From UBA1563 sp041671545 (lineage in GTDB: Bacteria; Bacteroidota; Ignavibacteria; Ignavibacteriales; Ignavibacteriaceae): DNA of 64,000 bases. The notes beneath the pieces are model-generated. The model searched no databases. It was given only the letters and a program-made list of their open reading frames with translations, and was not told the DNA's origin. Positions within the stretch are counted from its first letter, which is position 1. The number at the start of each line of letters is the position of its first letter. The stretch is taken from NCBI GenBank assembly GCA_041671545.1, contig JBAZBI010000018.1:9793-73792 (forward strand), written 5' to 3'. This document shows, piece after piece, positions 23,285 through 32,571 of the stretch. A program made the position numbers and the translations under genes.

Positions 23285-25306
23285 TTGACAAAAGCATTTT
23301 TTCTCATTGCAATTCTTTTTTCTCTCACACTGACCTCGGCTCAGGAAGCGAATAAAATTGAACTCACATCCATAGAATTTACAGGCAATTCTTCTTACTC
23401 TTCTTCAATGCTCAAAGACGTGGTTTTATCGAAAGAAACACCAAGCTGGTTTTGGAAATTACTCCATTCGATTAGCAGTAGTGTAGGGAAAGAACCTTCG
23501 TATTTTGATAGCTTGATGTTGCACGACGACATGAATGCCTTGAAAGATTTTTACAATTCCAATGGTTTTTTTGAAGCTCATTTTTCATCAAGTTTCAAAA
23601 TTGATACTGCGAAGAATACAGCTGAAGTGGTTTTTGTAATTAATGAATGTCTTCCATCTTCGTTTACAAAAATAAAATTGAACGGACTAAAGGAGATATC
23701 TTCAGAGTTGAAAGTAGGTATCGATAACGAGTTTTCTGCATTGGAAACAAAAAGATATTCTCAAAATCTTCTAAAAAATAGTATTGATGTGGTGATTGAA
23801 AACCTCAATAATTCCGGTTACATGCTCGCCGCGTTTGATAGCTCTGTTATCGAAAAAGATACTATTAAAAATCTGGCGAATGTTGATGTTTATTTTAGAC
23901 CACGTCCACGCTATAAAATAAGCAACGTGCAGATTGAAAAAACCGGAGAAGGCAGTGATTTTGTTGAAACCGAACTGCTGAAAGATCTTGTGGGAATTAA
24001 GGTGGACGAATTATATAGCGCTGAAAAAATCCGCCAAAGTCAGGTTCGTTTGTATCGAACCGGATTGTTCAATTACGTGCAAGTAATTCCCATAACGGAG
24101 GATACTGTAGGAAATTATGTTCCGCTAAAAGTACTTGGCAATATCGGCAAGATGAATGAACTTGCGCCGGAATTGCTTATGAATAATCAGCAACACACGT
24201 TTAATCTTGGTTTGGGAGGAACTTATACGCGCAAAAATTTTCTTGGTCGCGCGCGGAAATTATCTTTGACAAGTTCATTCGGTGTTCAAGATTTAGAAAG
24301 AATTAATTTCGGAAAAGTGGTAAAAGCCTTTTCTTTAAGGGAAACATCCCTCGCTGGCTTTTTTGATTCAAAATTAAAAATTGAGCAACCATACGTTTTT
24401 AACAAACCGATCTTTGGAATTCTTGAAGGATACTTTACACTTCGTAAAGACGCTACTTCAAACAAAAGAAATTACGGCGGTAAACTGAGCTTTGAGTTTG
24501 AATTACCAAATTATACCTTTATCAATTTTTTATCATCCTATTATAATTTGGAAATTGCAGACGAAATTTTCTTTCTTACTGATCGCGAACTGACGAGAAG
24601 TCAAACCTTATCAATTCTCGGTTTGGACCTCCGGTCTATAAAAACTTTAAATCCGTTATTCCCGGCAAACGGATACAATTTATCGGTTAGTTTGGAAGAG
24701 GCGAATTCAATTCCTTATTTTCTTTCTAAATTATCGGATAAAACCTACACTACGCCGCTTTACTACAAAACACAAATTACCTTCGCCAAATATCTGGCTA
24801 CAAATAGAAAGGAATCTGCCGTACTCGGGTTGAAACTAAAAACCGGTTATTTAAGAGCATATCGCGGAAATGAACTTGATGTTCCGACAACTAAAAAGTT
24901 TTTTACCGGTGGTAGTAACTCTGTACGCGGTTGGCGTGCAAGAGAACTTTCCCCAAAAGTTGAAGTTCCGATCCTTAACGAGACTACAAATAAGGTTGAG
25001 ACTGTCCTTCTTGAAGGAGGCAGCTTTTTATTCGAGGGTTCTGCCGAATACCGGTACAAGTTGACCGAATCAATCGGTGTGGCCGCATTTGTGGATTTTG
25101 GAAATTCCTGGAGCAATGTAAAAAAGACACGAGTTTCTGAAATTGCCTTTGCTTCAGGTTTCGGATTCAGATATTACACCATGATCGCCCCTTTTCGCAT
25201 CGATTTTGGCTTTAAGTCCTACGATCCTTACTCAGAAAGGCGAATTTTGAAACGAAAATTCTTCGATTTAATGGAATTTCATTTTGGCATCGGGGAAGCG
25301 TTTTAG
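23285..25306 (+). CDS. Omp85-family outer-membrane protein (BamA/TamA-like)
   Basis: A 673-residue outer-membrane barrel from a TTG start. A signal peptide ending in T-S-A-Q is followed by two to three POTRA-like domains (about 25-285; Y-x-x-S-x-L-x-x-D and the V-R-L-Y-R-T-G-L-F-N-Y-V-Q-V segment) and a 16-strand barrel. The L6 loop motif appears as G-G-S-N-S-V-R-G-W near 545, where most members have V-R-G-F or V-R-G-Y. It ends in a C-terminal strand of Omp85 type. With fewer POTRA domains than BamA it more resembles TamA or other assembly or transport relatives. It is cotranscribed with the preceding lipoprotein. Confidence 0.9.
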   Translation: MTKAFFLIAILFSLTLTSAQEANKIELTSIEFTGNSSYSSSMLKDVVLSKETPSWFWKLLHSISSSVGKEPSYFDSLMLHDDMNALKDFYNSNGFFEAHFSSSFKIDTAKNTAEVVFVINECLPSSFTKIKLNGLKEISSELKVGIDNEFSALETKRYSQNLLKNSIDVVIENLNNSGYMLAAFDSSVIEKDTIKNLANVDVYFRPRPRYKISNVQIEKTGEGSDFVETELLKDLVGIKVDELYSAEKIRQSQVRLYRTGLFNYVQVIPITEDTVGNYVPLKVLGNIGKMNELAPELLMNNQQHTFNLGLGGTYTRKNFLGRARKLSLTSSFGVQDLERINFGKVVKAFSLRETSLAGFFDSKLKIEQPYVFNKPIFGILEGYFTLRKDATSNKRNYGGKLSFEFELPNYTFINFLSSYYNLEIADEIFFLTDRELTRSQTLSILGLDLRSIKTLNPLFPANGYNLSVSLEEANSIPYFLSKLSDKTYTTPLYYKTQITFAKYLATNRKESAVLGLKLKTGYLRAYRGNELDVPTTKKFFTGGSNSVRGWRARELSPKVEVPILNETTNKVETVLLEGGSFLFEGSAEYRYKLTESIGVAAFVDFGNSWSNVKKTRVSEIAFASGFGFRYYTMIAPFRIDFGFKSYDPYSERRILKRKFFDLMEFHFGIGEAF

Positions 25307-25332
25307 TCCTTGGTTACCTCTCCATTTTTCTT

Positions 25333-25340
25333 TATTTTTG
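25333..25340 (+). promoter_or_regulatory. Bacteroidota-type -7 promoter element before yicC
   Basis: TATTTTTG, an exact TAnnTTTG match, ends 21 bases before the yicC start. It would serve yicC-gmk-rpoZ. Confidence 0.5.
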
Positions 25341-25361
25341 TGCCCATTATAGGTAGGATTT

Positions 25362-26231
25362 ATGATATTGAGTATGACCGGTTACGGCAAATCCGTAGCT
25401 GCATTTAACGGTTTTTCTTTTGAAGTTGAACTAAAAAGCGTAAATAATAGATTTTTAGAAGTTTCGGCAAAGCTGCCCGGAAGTTTATTCGCCAAAGAAT
25501 TTGAGATTAAGGAGCTTCTCCGTTCAAAAATTAAGAGGGGAAAAATTAGTCTTTCAATTTCAGTTAAGTTCGGCGCCGGACAAGATGCGTTGATTAACGA
25601 AGCTAAATTGATTGAAACTGCGCAGATGTTAAAGCAGATTAAAAAATCTCTCGACATTAAAGAGGAGATTCAACTTGCACATTTTCTCAATTTCAAAGAA
25701 TTATTTTCTCCTGATTTTCTTGAATTTACCGATGAGCATTTTGAGGTATTGAAAAAATGTATCTCAGAGGCTGCCGATAATCTGATCGAGATGAGAAAAA
25801 TTGAAGGTAAATCGCTTCTAAAGGATTTACTTGAAAGAGCGGCAGTTATAACTGAAACGTTGGCAGAAATTGAGAAAATTCACAGAGATTCTGTTAACGA
25901 ATATTTTCAAAAACTGCAAGAGCGCGTTCAACAGATAATAAAAGATATTCAAAACTATTCAGACCGTTTGGAATTTGAATTAGCGTTGCTCTCTGAAAAA
26001 TCAGATATTACAGAAGAGTGTGTTCGGTTGAAAAGTCATCTCAAATATTTTTCTGAAGTCCTTACCGTCGGAGATGAGGCAGGAAGAAAGCTTAATTTCA
26101 TTTGCCAGGAAATGCACCGGGAAGCCAATACTATAGCCTCCAAATCACTCTCGGCTGAAATTACGCATCATTCCGTTTCGATAAGAGAAGAAGTTGAAAA
26201 GATCCGCGAACAAATTCAGAATATCGAATAG
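25362..26231 (+). CDS. yicC: YicC/YloC-family endoribonuclease
   Basis: A 289-residue member of the YicC family, cytosolic endoribonucleases implicated in RNA turnover. The N-terminal M-T-G-Y-G-K and E-L-K-S-V-N-N-R-F-L-E-V motifs and the C-terminal E-C-V-R-L-K-S-H-L, then G-R-K-L-N-F-I-C-Q-E-M-x-R-E-A-N-T-I-x-S-K motif (DUF1732) are all intact. Its stop overlaps the GTG of gmk by one base; yicC-gmk-rpoZ is a widely kept order. Confidence 0.95.
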   Translation: MILSMTGYGKSVAAFNGFSFEVELKSVNNRFLEVSAKLPGSLFAKEFEIKELLRSKIKRGKISLSISVKFGAGQDALINEAKLIETAQMLKQIKKSLDIKEEIQLAHFLNFKELFSPDFLEFTDEHFEVLKKCISEAADNLIEMRKIEGKSLLKDLLERAAVITETLAEIEKIHRDSVNEYFQKLQERVQQIIKDIQNYSDRLEFELALLSEKSDITEECVRLKSHLKYFSEVLTVGDEAGRKLNFICQEMHREANTIASKSLSAEITHHSVSIREEVEKIREQIQNIE

Positions 26232-26806
26232 TGAAAAAAAACGGAAATATTATTGTTATTGCTGCACCGAGTGGAACCGGGAAAACAACGATAATAAAAG
26301 CTATTTTAAAACTTATGCCGGAAGTTGTCTATTCAATTTCTGCCACTACCCGTGAAAAACGCTACAATGAAGTTGATGGTAAAGATTATTTCTTTATTGA
26401 CGAAGAAACTTTTAAGCAAAAAATTGATAACCATCAGTTTGTAGAGTGGGAAAAAGTTTACGATTATTACTACGGTACACCGAAATTTTTTGTAGAGAAG
26501 ATCATTTGGGAAGGAAAGTCGATCCTTTTGGAAGTTGATGTAAAAGGGGCACTTGCAATTAAAAATGTCTATCCGGAAGCGAACTTGATCTATATTCTTC
26601 CACCGAGCTTGGAAGAATTGGAAAAAAGGCTCCGGGAAAGAAAAACGGAGAGCGAAACCGACTTTCAAAAAAGAATTGAGAGGGCAAAAATGGAGTTGAG
26701 TCTTAAGGATAAATTTGACTATTTTATAGTCAACAATAATTTAAATACTGCAATTTTAGAAGCAAAAGAAGTGATAGAAAAAATAACAAATAAGGAGATG
26801 AACTAA
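26231..26806 (+). CDS. gmk: Guanylate kinase
   Basis: A 191-residue P-loop kinase phosphorylating GMP to GDP. A-P-S-G-T-G-K-T-T at 11-19 is the Walker A loop; S-x-T-T-R-x-K-R and the D-G-x-D-Y-F-F lid with E-x-x-x-Y-Y-G-T bind GMP; E-V-D-V-K-G-A and L-P-P-S follow. The GTG start overlaps the yicC stop and the TAA overlaps the ATG of the omega gene. Confidence 0.97.
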   Translation: MKKNGNIIVIAAPSGTGKTTIIKAILKLMPEVVYSISATTREKRYNEVDGKDYFFIDEETFKQKIDNHQFVEWEKVYDYYYGTPKFFVEKIIWEGKSILLEVDVKGALAIKNVYPEANLIYILPPSLEELEKRLRERKTESETDFQKRIERAKMELSLKDKFDYFIVNNNLNTAILEAKEVIEKITNKEMN

Positions 26807-27102
26807 TGAGCGTAAGCCCAATAGATTTACGAGCAATTGATAAACGAGTAGCTAATGTTTATGAAGGAATAGTTGTAGCCGGCAAAAAAGCCCGCGCAAT
26901 TAATGATGACCGTAAGATTGAATTCAATGCCGCTTTGGCAACCGTTCCCGCAACCAATATTAGCGCAGACGACGACAGCGAAGATTTCGATAACCCTGCA
27001 CAACTTAGTTTGTCGCTAAAATTCGAAAAAAGATATAAACCGCATGTTGAAGCTTTGCATCAATTGCTTGACGGCGAAATTGAATTCGAATTTAAAAAAT
27101 AA
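26806..27102 (+). CDS. rpoZ: RNA polymerase omega (RpoZ/Rpb6-like) subunit
   Basis: A 98-residue protein of the omega family, which helps assemble RNA polymerase and binds ppGpp in some bacteria. The core V-A-N-V-Y-E-G-I-V-V-A-G-K-K-A-R-A-I-N fits the R-A-R-Q-I-N-type helix of omega in divergent form, as in Bacteroidota. The A-D-D-D-S-E-D-F-D-N acidic loop is lineage-specific. Position directly after gmk supports the call. Confidence 0.85.
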   Translation: MSVSPIDLRAIDKRVANVYEGIVVAGKKARAINDDRKIEFNAALATVPATNISADDDSEDFDNPAQLSLSLKFEKRYKPHVEALHQLLDGEIEFEFKK

Positions 27103-27119
27103 TGACGTTTTGATCTTTT

Positions 27120-27170
27120 AACCGGAGAAAACTAATCAAGATAATTCTCCCTCAAAGTTTTCCGGTTTTT
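27120..27170 (+). terminator. Terminator with a competing hairpin after rpoZ
   Basis: AACCGGAGAAAACT pairs with AGTTTTCCGGTT (one bulge) and is followed by TTTTT. A mutually exclusive stem GGAGAA/TTCTCC (27124-27129 with 27145-27150) lies inside. Confidence 0.65.
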
Positions 27171-27184
27171 GATTATGGTTATTG

Positions 27185-27220
27185 GCGGAAGTGAGCCCTT
27201 TTTCCCTTCCGCTTTTTTTT
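27185..27220 (+). terminator. Second intrinsic terminator after rpoZ
   Basis: GCGGAAG and CTTCCGC form a 7-bp stem around a 14-base loop and are followed by eight T residues. Confidence 0.8.
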
Positions 27221-27262
27221 CTTTATCCATGCATCCATTGAATCTAAAAGTTTAAATCCGGA

Positions 27263-28012
27263 ATGACTTCTGCCAAACAAAAAATTATCGACTCTTTACT
27301 CTTGCAGAAAGAATTGCATGGTGATGAGCTATTTACCAAAATGCTTGTTGATCCAACTCCAAATGAATATTCCGAAAAAAAAGTTGGGAAAGCTCTTCCA
27401 ACAAAAGTGAGTGAACCATCACCCAAAATTTCATCAGTTACTGGAATGGATGCAACAAACGAACTCGATAAATATTATCAAGAAATTTGTAACTGTTTAG
27501 CCTGTCCGTTAGGAAAGACACGTAACAAATTCGTATTTGGCGTTGGTAATCCGAATGCAAAAGTAATGTTGGTCGGAGAAGGTCCTGGTGCGGATGAGGA
27601 TGAACAAGGAATTCCGTTTGTAGGAAGAGCAGGACAATTGCTCACGAAGATTTTGGAAGCGATCAACTTTAAACGGCAAGAAGTATATATCGCGAACATC
27701 GTAAAATGTCGCCCGCCGGGAAACAGAACTCCAAATCCTGTAGAGATTGAAACGTGCATTCACTATCTTCACAAACAGATTGAGATAATTCAGCCCAAAA
27801 TGATTTTATGTTTAGGTACAACCGCAGCCACAAGTTTGCTTGGGAAAAAAGAATCACTTGGCGCGATGCGAAATAAAGTCCATCAAGTTGGAGAGATAAA
27901 AGCGGTAGTTACTTACCATCCGGCTGCATTGTTGCGCAATCCAAATTGGAAAAAAGATTGCTGGGCTGATGTTCAATATTTTAGAAAATTATACGATGAA
28001 ATGTTTGCATGA
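27263..28012 (+). CDS. Type-4 (Fe-S) uracil-DNA glycosylase
   Basis: A 249-residue uracil-DNA glycosylase of family 4. Four cysteines for the 4Fe-4S cluster are visible: Cys78 and Cys81 in C-L-A-C-P-L, Cys149 in V-K-C-R-P-P-G-N-R-T-P and Cys165 in I-E-T-C. The active-site loop G-E-G-P-G-A-D-E-D-E-Q-G-I-P-F-V-G-R-A-G and the C-terminal Y-H-P-A-A-L-L-R motif are intact. It removes uracil from deaminated DNA. The N-terminal 65 residues are a variable extension without motifs. Confidence 0.95.
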   Translation: MTSAKQKIIDSLLLQKELHGDELFTKMLVDPTPNEYSEKKVGKALPTKVSEPSPKISSVTGMDATNELDKYYQEICNCLACPLGKTRNKFVFGVGNPNAKVMLVGEGPGADEDEQGIPFVGRAGQLLTKILEAINFKRQEVYIANIVKCRPPGNRTPNPVEIETCIHYLHKQIEIIQPKMILCLGTTAATSLLGKKESLGAMRNKVHQVGEIKAVVTYHPAALLRNPNWKKDCWADVQYFRKLYDEMFA

Positions 28013-28087
28013 GATATTTTTTTATCTTTATACCATCGTTTTTATTTAATTGATCTCAATCCTGTTTAATTTAGAATTATATCATCT

Positions 28088-29542
28088 ATGACAAAAAAAA
28101 ATACTCAACTTGACTCTGCCAGACCGGATGCGGAGTATTTTAAAAGAACTCCGACAGATGTAAAACCTCCTTCCGTACCTGAAATTGAAATGGCGGTTCT
28201 TGGTGCAATGTTGATTGAAAAGGAAGCAGTGCCGAAGGCAATCGAACTCCTCAATCCCACAAGTTTTTATTTAAAAGAACATGCATTAATCTTTGAAGCG
28301 ATGATAGACCTCTTCAATGCAGATGAACCGATCGATACAGTAACATTGTATCAGGAATTAAAACGACGGGGCACTTCGGAGAAGGTTGGCGGTGTAGTCT
28401 ATCTTAGTAAACTTTCGCAGAATATTTCTTCTGCTGCAAATGTTGAGTATCATGCAAAAATAATTTTAGAAAAATCGATCCTCAGAAAACTGATCTCAAC
28501 TTCGCATGATATTGCAAGAGAAGCTTACGACGGAACAGAAGACGCTTTCAACATTTTAGATTCCGCCGAACGCAAAATATTTGAAATAACCGAAGAGCAT
28601 CTAAAAAAATCTTATCAAGATATGGATCAAGCGGTGCGTGATGCACTTGAGTACATTGACGCGATTCATTCAAAAGATTTTAAGAATATTGCAGTTCCCA
28701 CCGGATTTATGGACATGGACGACATGCTCGGCGGATTCCAGAAATCAGATTTAATTATTATCGCGGCAAGGCCATCCATGGGAAAAACGGCCTTCGCCCT
28801 TTCGCTCGCACGTAATGCTGCGATTGATCATAAAGTCCCGGTTGTATTTTTCAGTTTGGAAATGGCGACTGTACAACTCATAATCCGTTTGCTTTGCGCT
28901 GAAGGAAAAATTGATGCGCAGAGATTACGTACCGGAAAATTTTCTTCAAAAGAAGAAGGAGATAAATTACGGAGAGCTTCAGCTAAATTGATGAGCGCGC
29001 CGATTTATATTGATGATACACCAGCACAAACAATTTTGGAAATTCGCGCGAAAGCCCGGCGATTAGTTTCCGAGAAAAAAGTTGGAATGGTTGTGGTTGA
29101 TTACTTGCAGCTTATTCAAGGGCCTGCTCGCGCAGAAAGCCGAGAGAGAGAAATTGCACACATCTCACGCTCATTAAAAGCATTGGCGAAGGAATTAAAA
29201 ATTCCAGTAATAGCACTTGCACAGTTAAACCGTGCGGTTGAATCGAGAACCGATAAGCGTCCGCAGCTTTCTGATTTGCGTGAGTCAGGTTCGATTGAAC
29301 AAGATGCTGATGTGGTAATGTTTATCCATCGCCCGGAACGGTATGCGCAACAGGATAGTAAAGATTATGCTGACGCCGAGGGGATTGCAGAAATAATTAT
29401 TGCGAAACAGAGAAACGGTCCGACCGGTGAAGTGAAATTAACATTCTTAAAAGAATTTACCCGCTTTGAAAGTAATTTAGCTTTTAGACCGGATCCGAAT
29501 TTAACCTATAACCAACAGCCAACAGAGGAATTCCCGATATGA
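28088..29542 (+). CDS. dnaB: Replicative DNA helicase DnaB
   Basis: A 484-residue hexameric helicase. The N-terminal DnaB_N helical domain (about 25-130; P-E-I-E-M-A-V-L-G-A-M-L) is followed by the RecA-like domain with Walker A A-R-P-S-M-G-K-T-A near 232, F-S-L-E-M, Walker B V-V-D-Y-L-Q-L and the L-K-x-L-A-K-E-L and Q-L-N-R-x-V-E-x-R-x-D-K-R-P segments. No intein is present. The stop overlaps the start of the DUF1460 gene (ATGA). Confidence 0.97.
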   Translation: MTKKNTQLDSARPDAEYFKRTPTDVKPPSVPEIEMAVLGAMLIEKEAVPKAIELLNPTSFYLKEHALIFEAMIDLFNADEPIDTVTLYQELKRRGTSEKVGGVVYLSKLSQNISSAANVEYHAKIILEKSILRKLISTSHDIAREAYDGTEDAFNILDSAERKIFEITEEHLKKSYQDMDQAVRDALEYIDAIHSKDFKNIAVPTGFMDMDDMLGGFQKSDLIIIAARPSMGKTAFALSLARNAAIDHKVPVVFFSLEMATVQLIIRLLCAEGKIDAQRLRTGKFSSKEEGDKLRRASAKLMSAPIYIDDTPAQTILEIRAKARRLVSEKKVGMVVVDYLQLIQGPARAESREREIAHISRSLKALAKELKIPVIALAQLNRAVESRTDKRPQLSDLRESGSIEQDADVVMFIHRPERYAQQDSKDYADAEGIAEIIIAKQRNGPTGEVKLTFLKEFTRFESNLAFRPDPNLTYNQQPTEEFPI

Positions 29543-30387
29543 AAACTTTCATTATGGTTTTATTTGCTTTTGTTTTTACACACGCACAGATTGCTACAGA
29601 AGAAGATAAACAAATCTGCAAATCAAAATTTGATTTAGCAGTAAGTGACAGTCTTAATTCAAAACCAATCGGCGATGTTATAACCGCGATCGGTAAAAGT
29701 TTTCTCGGATTGAATTACGAAGCATTCACTCTTGAAAAAGGGGAAAAAGAAACACTGGTTGTTCATTTAACCGGATTGGATTGTACAACTTTTTTAGAAA
29801 ATTGTGTTGTCTTTTCGCGCTGTATTAAAAAGGGAAAAACTTCTTTTGAAGATTACACAAAAGAATTGGAGTTCGTTCGTTACCGTGATGGAAAAATGGG
29901 AGAATATCCTTCGCGTCTCCATTATTTTTCCGATTGGATTTTTAACAACACAAAGAAAAATATTGTTGAAGATGTTACAAAATCAATTGGTGGTGAACCA
30001 ATCCAATTTAAAGTTGGATACATGACGAAGCATCCGGAATCATATCGACAACTGAAAGAGAATGGAAAGTTTATTCCCATCGTTGTTATGCAAGAAAAAG
30101 CAATTAACGCAAGAACCTATTTCTACATTCCCAAAAACAAAGTTGATGGAATTGAATCCCAAATTCATAACGGAGATTTAATTGCCATTACAACTAATTT
30201 GGAAGGCTTGGATATTGGTCATGTTGGGGTTGCGCTAAAAATGGATGACGGAAGAATTCACTTTATGCATGCGCCGTTAGTTGGAGCAAAAGTCCAAATT
30301 TCCGAATTACCGCTCGGTGGTTATTTGGCAAAAATTAAAAAGCATACGGGTATAATTGTGTTAAGACCACAGGAACCAAAAAAATAA
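29539..30387 (+). CDS. Exported DUF1460 amidase-like protein
   Basis: A 282-residue exported protein of the DUF1460 family, NlpC/P60-like Cys hydrolases thought to act as N-acetylmuramoyl-L-alanine amidases. The signal peptide ends in T-H-A-Q. The likely nucleophile is the Cys in L-D-C-T-T-F-L-E-N near residue 80, and the catalytic His lies in I-G-H-V-G-V-A near 230. It overlaps dnaB by four bases, so it may be cotranscribed although functionally unrelated. Confidence 0.88.
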   Translation: MKTFIMVLFAFVFTHAQIATEEDKQICKSKFDLAVSDSLNSKPIGDVITAIGKSFLGLNYEAFTLEKGEKETLVVHLTGLDCTTFLENCVVFSRCIKKGKTSFEDYTKELEFVRYRDGKMGEYPSRLHYFSDWIFNNTKKNIVEDVTKSIGGEPIQFKVGYMTKHPESYRQLKENGKFIPIVVMQEKAINARTYFYIPKNKVDGIESQIHNGDLIAITTNLEGLDIGHVGVALKMDDGRIHFMHAPLVGAKVQISELPLGGYLAKIKKHTGIIVLRPQEPKK

Positions 30388-30479
30388 TGATAATTGAAAA
30401 ATCGGAAAACATCCGTTCTTTTTCGTTTTCATCAGGAAAAAGATAAAGAGATTTATTATTTAAAAAGCCGGGAATTTTT

Positions 30480-32495
30480 ATGAGGCTGTTGCTTGTATTA
30501 ATGATGTCTTGCTTTGTACAAAATCTACGCGCTACCGAACCGACAGCACACAACGGTATAATTGATTTGCGTAATTGGGATTTTGCAACGAGTGGTGTAG
30601 TCGAGCTAAACGGTCAATGGGAATTTTACCCGTGGGAGTACTGTAACCCCGTAGAATTCCTCTCCTCTAATTTACCACGCACAGAGTATGTTTCCGTCCC
30701 CGCAAGTTGGACAAAATATTCGTCCGGGAAAAATAAGATGCCGGTTTTCGGATATGCAACGTACAGACTTACAATTATTCTGAACAGCAAAAAGTTTTAC
30801 GGTACGCGGGAGCTGGCATTAGGACTACCCGATATGTTTTCAGCATACAAACTTTGGATTGACACGACACTTGCCATGGTTGTCGGAGTGCCGGGCAAGA
30901 GCTTCAATGAACATAAACCTAAAATTGTTCCTGTTACAGTTCCTCTTTTTGCTCAAAGAGACACAATTGCAATCACCCTTCAAATCGCTAATTATTTCTT
31001 TCCCCAGTTTGCAGGAATTCCGCGCCCGATCAAGCTTGGACTTAATCAACAGATAATCAAGGCGACTTGGCTGAATGATATAGGGTACATCGGCGGGGCT
31101 ATCTTTTCTTTTACTCTCGGGGTTTACTTTCTCTTCCTCTCTTCTTTTAAAAGGGAAAGAAAAATTAATCTTCTGTTCGCTGTTTCCTGCTTGTTCGGAG
31201 TATTGCGATATCTTTTTGATCGCGCTCTGATCATAATGTTATTCTTCCCGGACTTTGATCCTCGTCTCAGGCTCAAATTTCTTTTCCTGTCGATTGATTT
31301 TAACGCGTTATTATTATGGACGGCATATTTATTTTTCCCCGATTTAATACCCCGTAAAATTGTGCGAACCTCTATCGTCTTGTTCACGCTGTACACTTTT
31401 GTTGTATTACTTACACCGCTTCAATTCGGAGGCAGACTTTTCCTTTATTTTGTGGCTTTAAGTATAATCATTTGTCTTTACGTTACTGTTGTCTCGGGAT
31501 TTGCCTACAGCCGGAAACGCGAATCGGCGGGAATATTTTTTTATGGGACGATGTTTGCTACAGTAATATTTACAAACAACATGTTCGTTACGTTCGTGCA
31601 TACGGCATATCAGTATTATATCCCGATCGAATCGTTGTTATACTTACCTCTTGTAGCTTCAGCCATTACTTTAAGAATGGTGCACGCGCGTGAACATGAG
31701 ATTCAGCTTTCTTCGGATATCCAGGTCATGAACAAGAATCTCGAGCAATTGGTCGCAGAAAGAACGGAAGATTTGCACGCTGCAAACGAATCTTTGAAGA
31801 AATTGAACTCATCCAAAGACCGTTTTATTTCCATCTTATCTCACGACCTTCGCAATCCATTATATAATCTTATCGGTTTATCGCGCAGGCTGATGAAAAG
31901 CGCCGGCTTGTTAGAGAGTGAAAAAGTCACTGATTATGCACGTATCATAAATGATTCCGCGGTTGCAGGGCATAAGCTCGTAGAAAATCTCCTCGATTGG
32001 TCGTTAATCGAATCGGGCTCGAAAGATGCCGAACCACAGAGACTGATTCTGAAAAATATAATCGATGACGTATTTGATTTGTTGAAGAGCGAGGCGGAGG
32101 AAAAAGGTATTGAGTTAATTAATGATGTCGATTACAGCTGCGAGGTATTTGCCGATCCGAAAATGACGGCGGGAATTTTACGCAACCTCCTAACGAACGG
32201 AATCAAGTTCACGCACAAACGTGGAAAGGTGCAAGTCTCTGCTACACTTGCAGAGAAGTTCTGTGAAATCTCCGTTGAGGATAACGGCATAGGCATGGAG
32301 GCGCACGAGGCAGAGCAGCTTTTCAGAATCGACAAGAAAGTTTACAATACCGGAACAAATGACGAACCGGGCAGTGGATATGGATTAATACTTTCAAAAG
32401 AGTTTGTCGAATGCAACGGCGGTAAGATTTCCATTTCGAGCGAGAAAGGAAAAGGAACAACTGTTTCGTTCACACTTCCCGCTTGCATAACATAA
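30480..32495 (+). CDS. 7TM-DISM sensor histidine kinase
   Basis: A 671-residue hybrid-free sensor kinase. After a signal peptide, residues 25-190 form an extracytoplasmic jelly-roll domain (W-E-F-Y-P-W, V-P-A-S-W-T, Y-A-T-Y-R-L-T) of the 7TMR-DISMED2 type. Seven membrane helices lie at about 200-400, and a short coiled coil precedes the transmitter. The phosphoacceptor is His455 in S-H-D-L-R-N-P; the N box is L-R-N-L-L-T-N-G-I-K-F-T, the G1 box E-D-N-G-I-G-M and the G2 box G-S-G-Y-G-L. The response regulator at 32572 follows on the same strand and is its likely partner. Confidence 0.93.
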   Translation: MRLLLVLMMSCFVQNLRATEPTAHNGIIDLRNWDFATSGVVELNGQWEFYPWEYCNPVEFLSSNLPRTEYVSVPASWTKYSSGKNKMPVFGYATYRLTIILNSKKFYGTRELALGLPDMFSAYKLWIDTTLAMVVGVPGKSFNEHKPKIVPVTVPLFAQRDTIAITLQIANYFFPQFAGIPRPIKLGLNQQIIKATWLNDIGYIGGAIFSFTLGVYFLFLSSFKRERKINLLFAVSCLFGVLRYLFDRALIIMLFFPDFDPRLRLKFLFLSIDFNALLLWTAYLFFPDLIPRKIVRTSIVLFTLYTFVVLLTPLQFGGRLFLYFVALSIIICLYVTVVSGFAYSRKRESAGIFFYGTMFATVIFTNNMFVTFVHTAYQYYIPIESLLYLPLVASAITLRMVHAREHEIQLSSDIQVMNKNLEQLVAERTEDLHAANESLKKLNSSKDRFISILSHDLRNPLYNLIGLSRRLMKSAGLLESEKVTDYARIINDSAVAGHKLVENLLDWSLIESGSKDAEPQRLILKNIIDDVFDLLKSEAEEKGIELINDVDYSCEVFADPKMTAGILRNLLTNGIKFTHKRGKVQVSATLAEKFCEISVEDNGIGMEAHEAEQLFRIDKKVYNTGTNDEPGSGYGLILSKEFVECNGGKISISSEKGKGTTVSFTLPACIT

Positions 32496-32571
32496 GGATT
32501 TAGTACATATATTTATAAACATGATGACACTTCAATTTATTGAATATTGAGAATTGAATGGACGAATTCAA

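Noticed and set aside
24847..25116. Opposite-strand frames within the Omp85 gene
   Set aside because: Shadows of the real gene; no ribosome site or homology.
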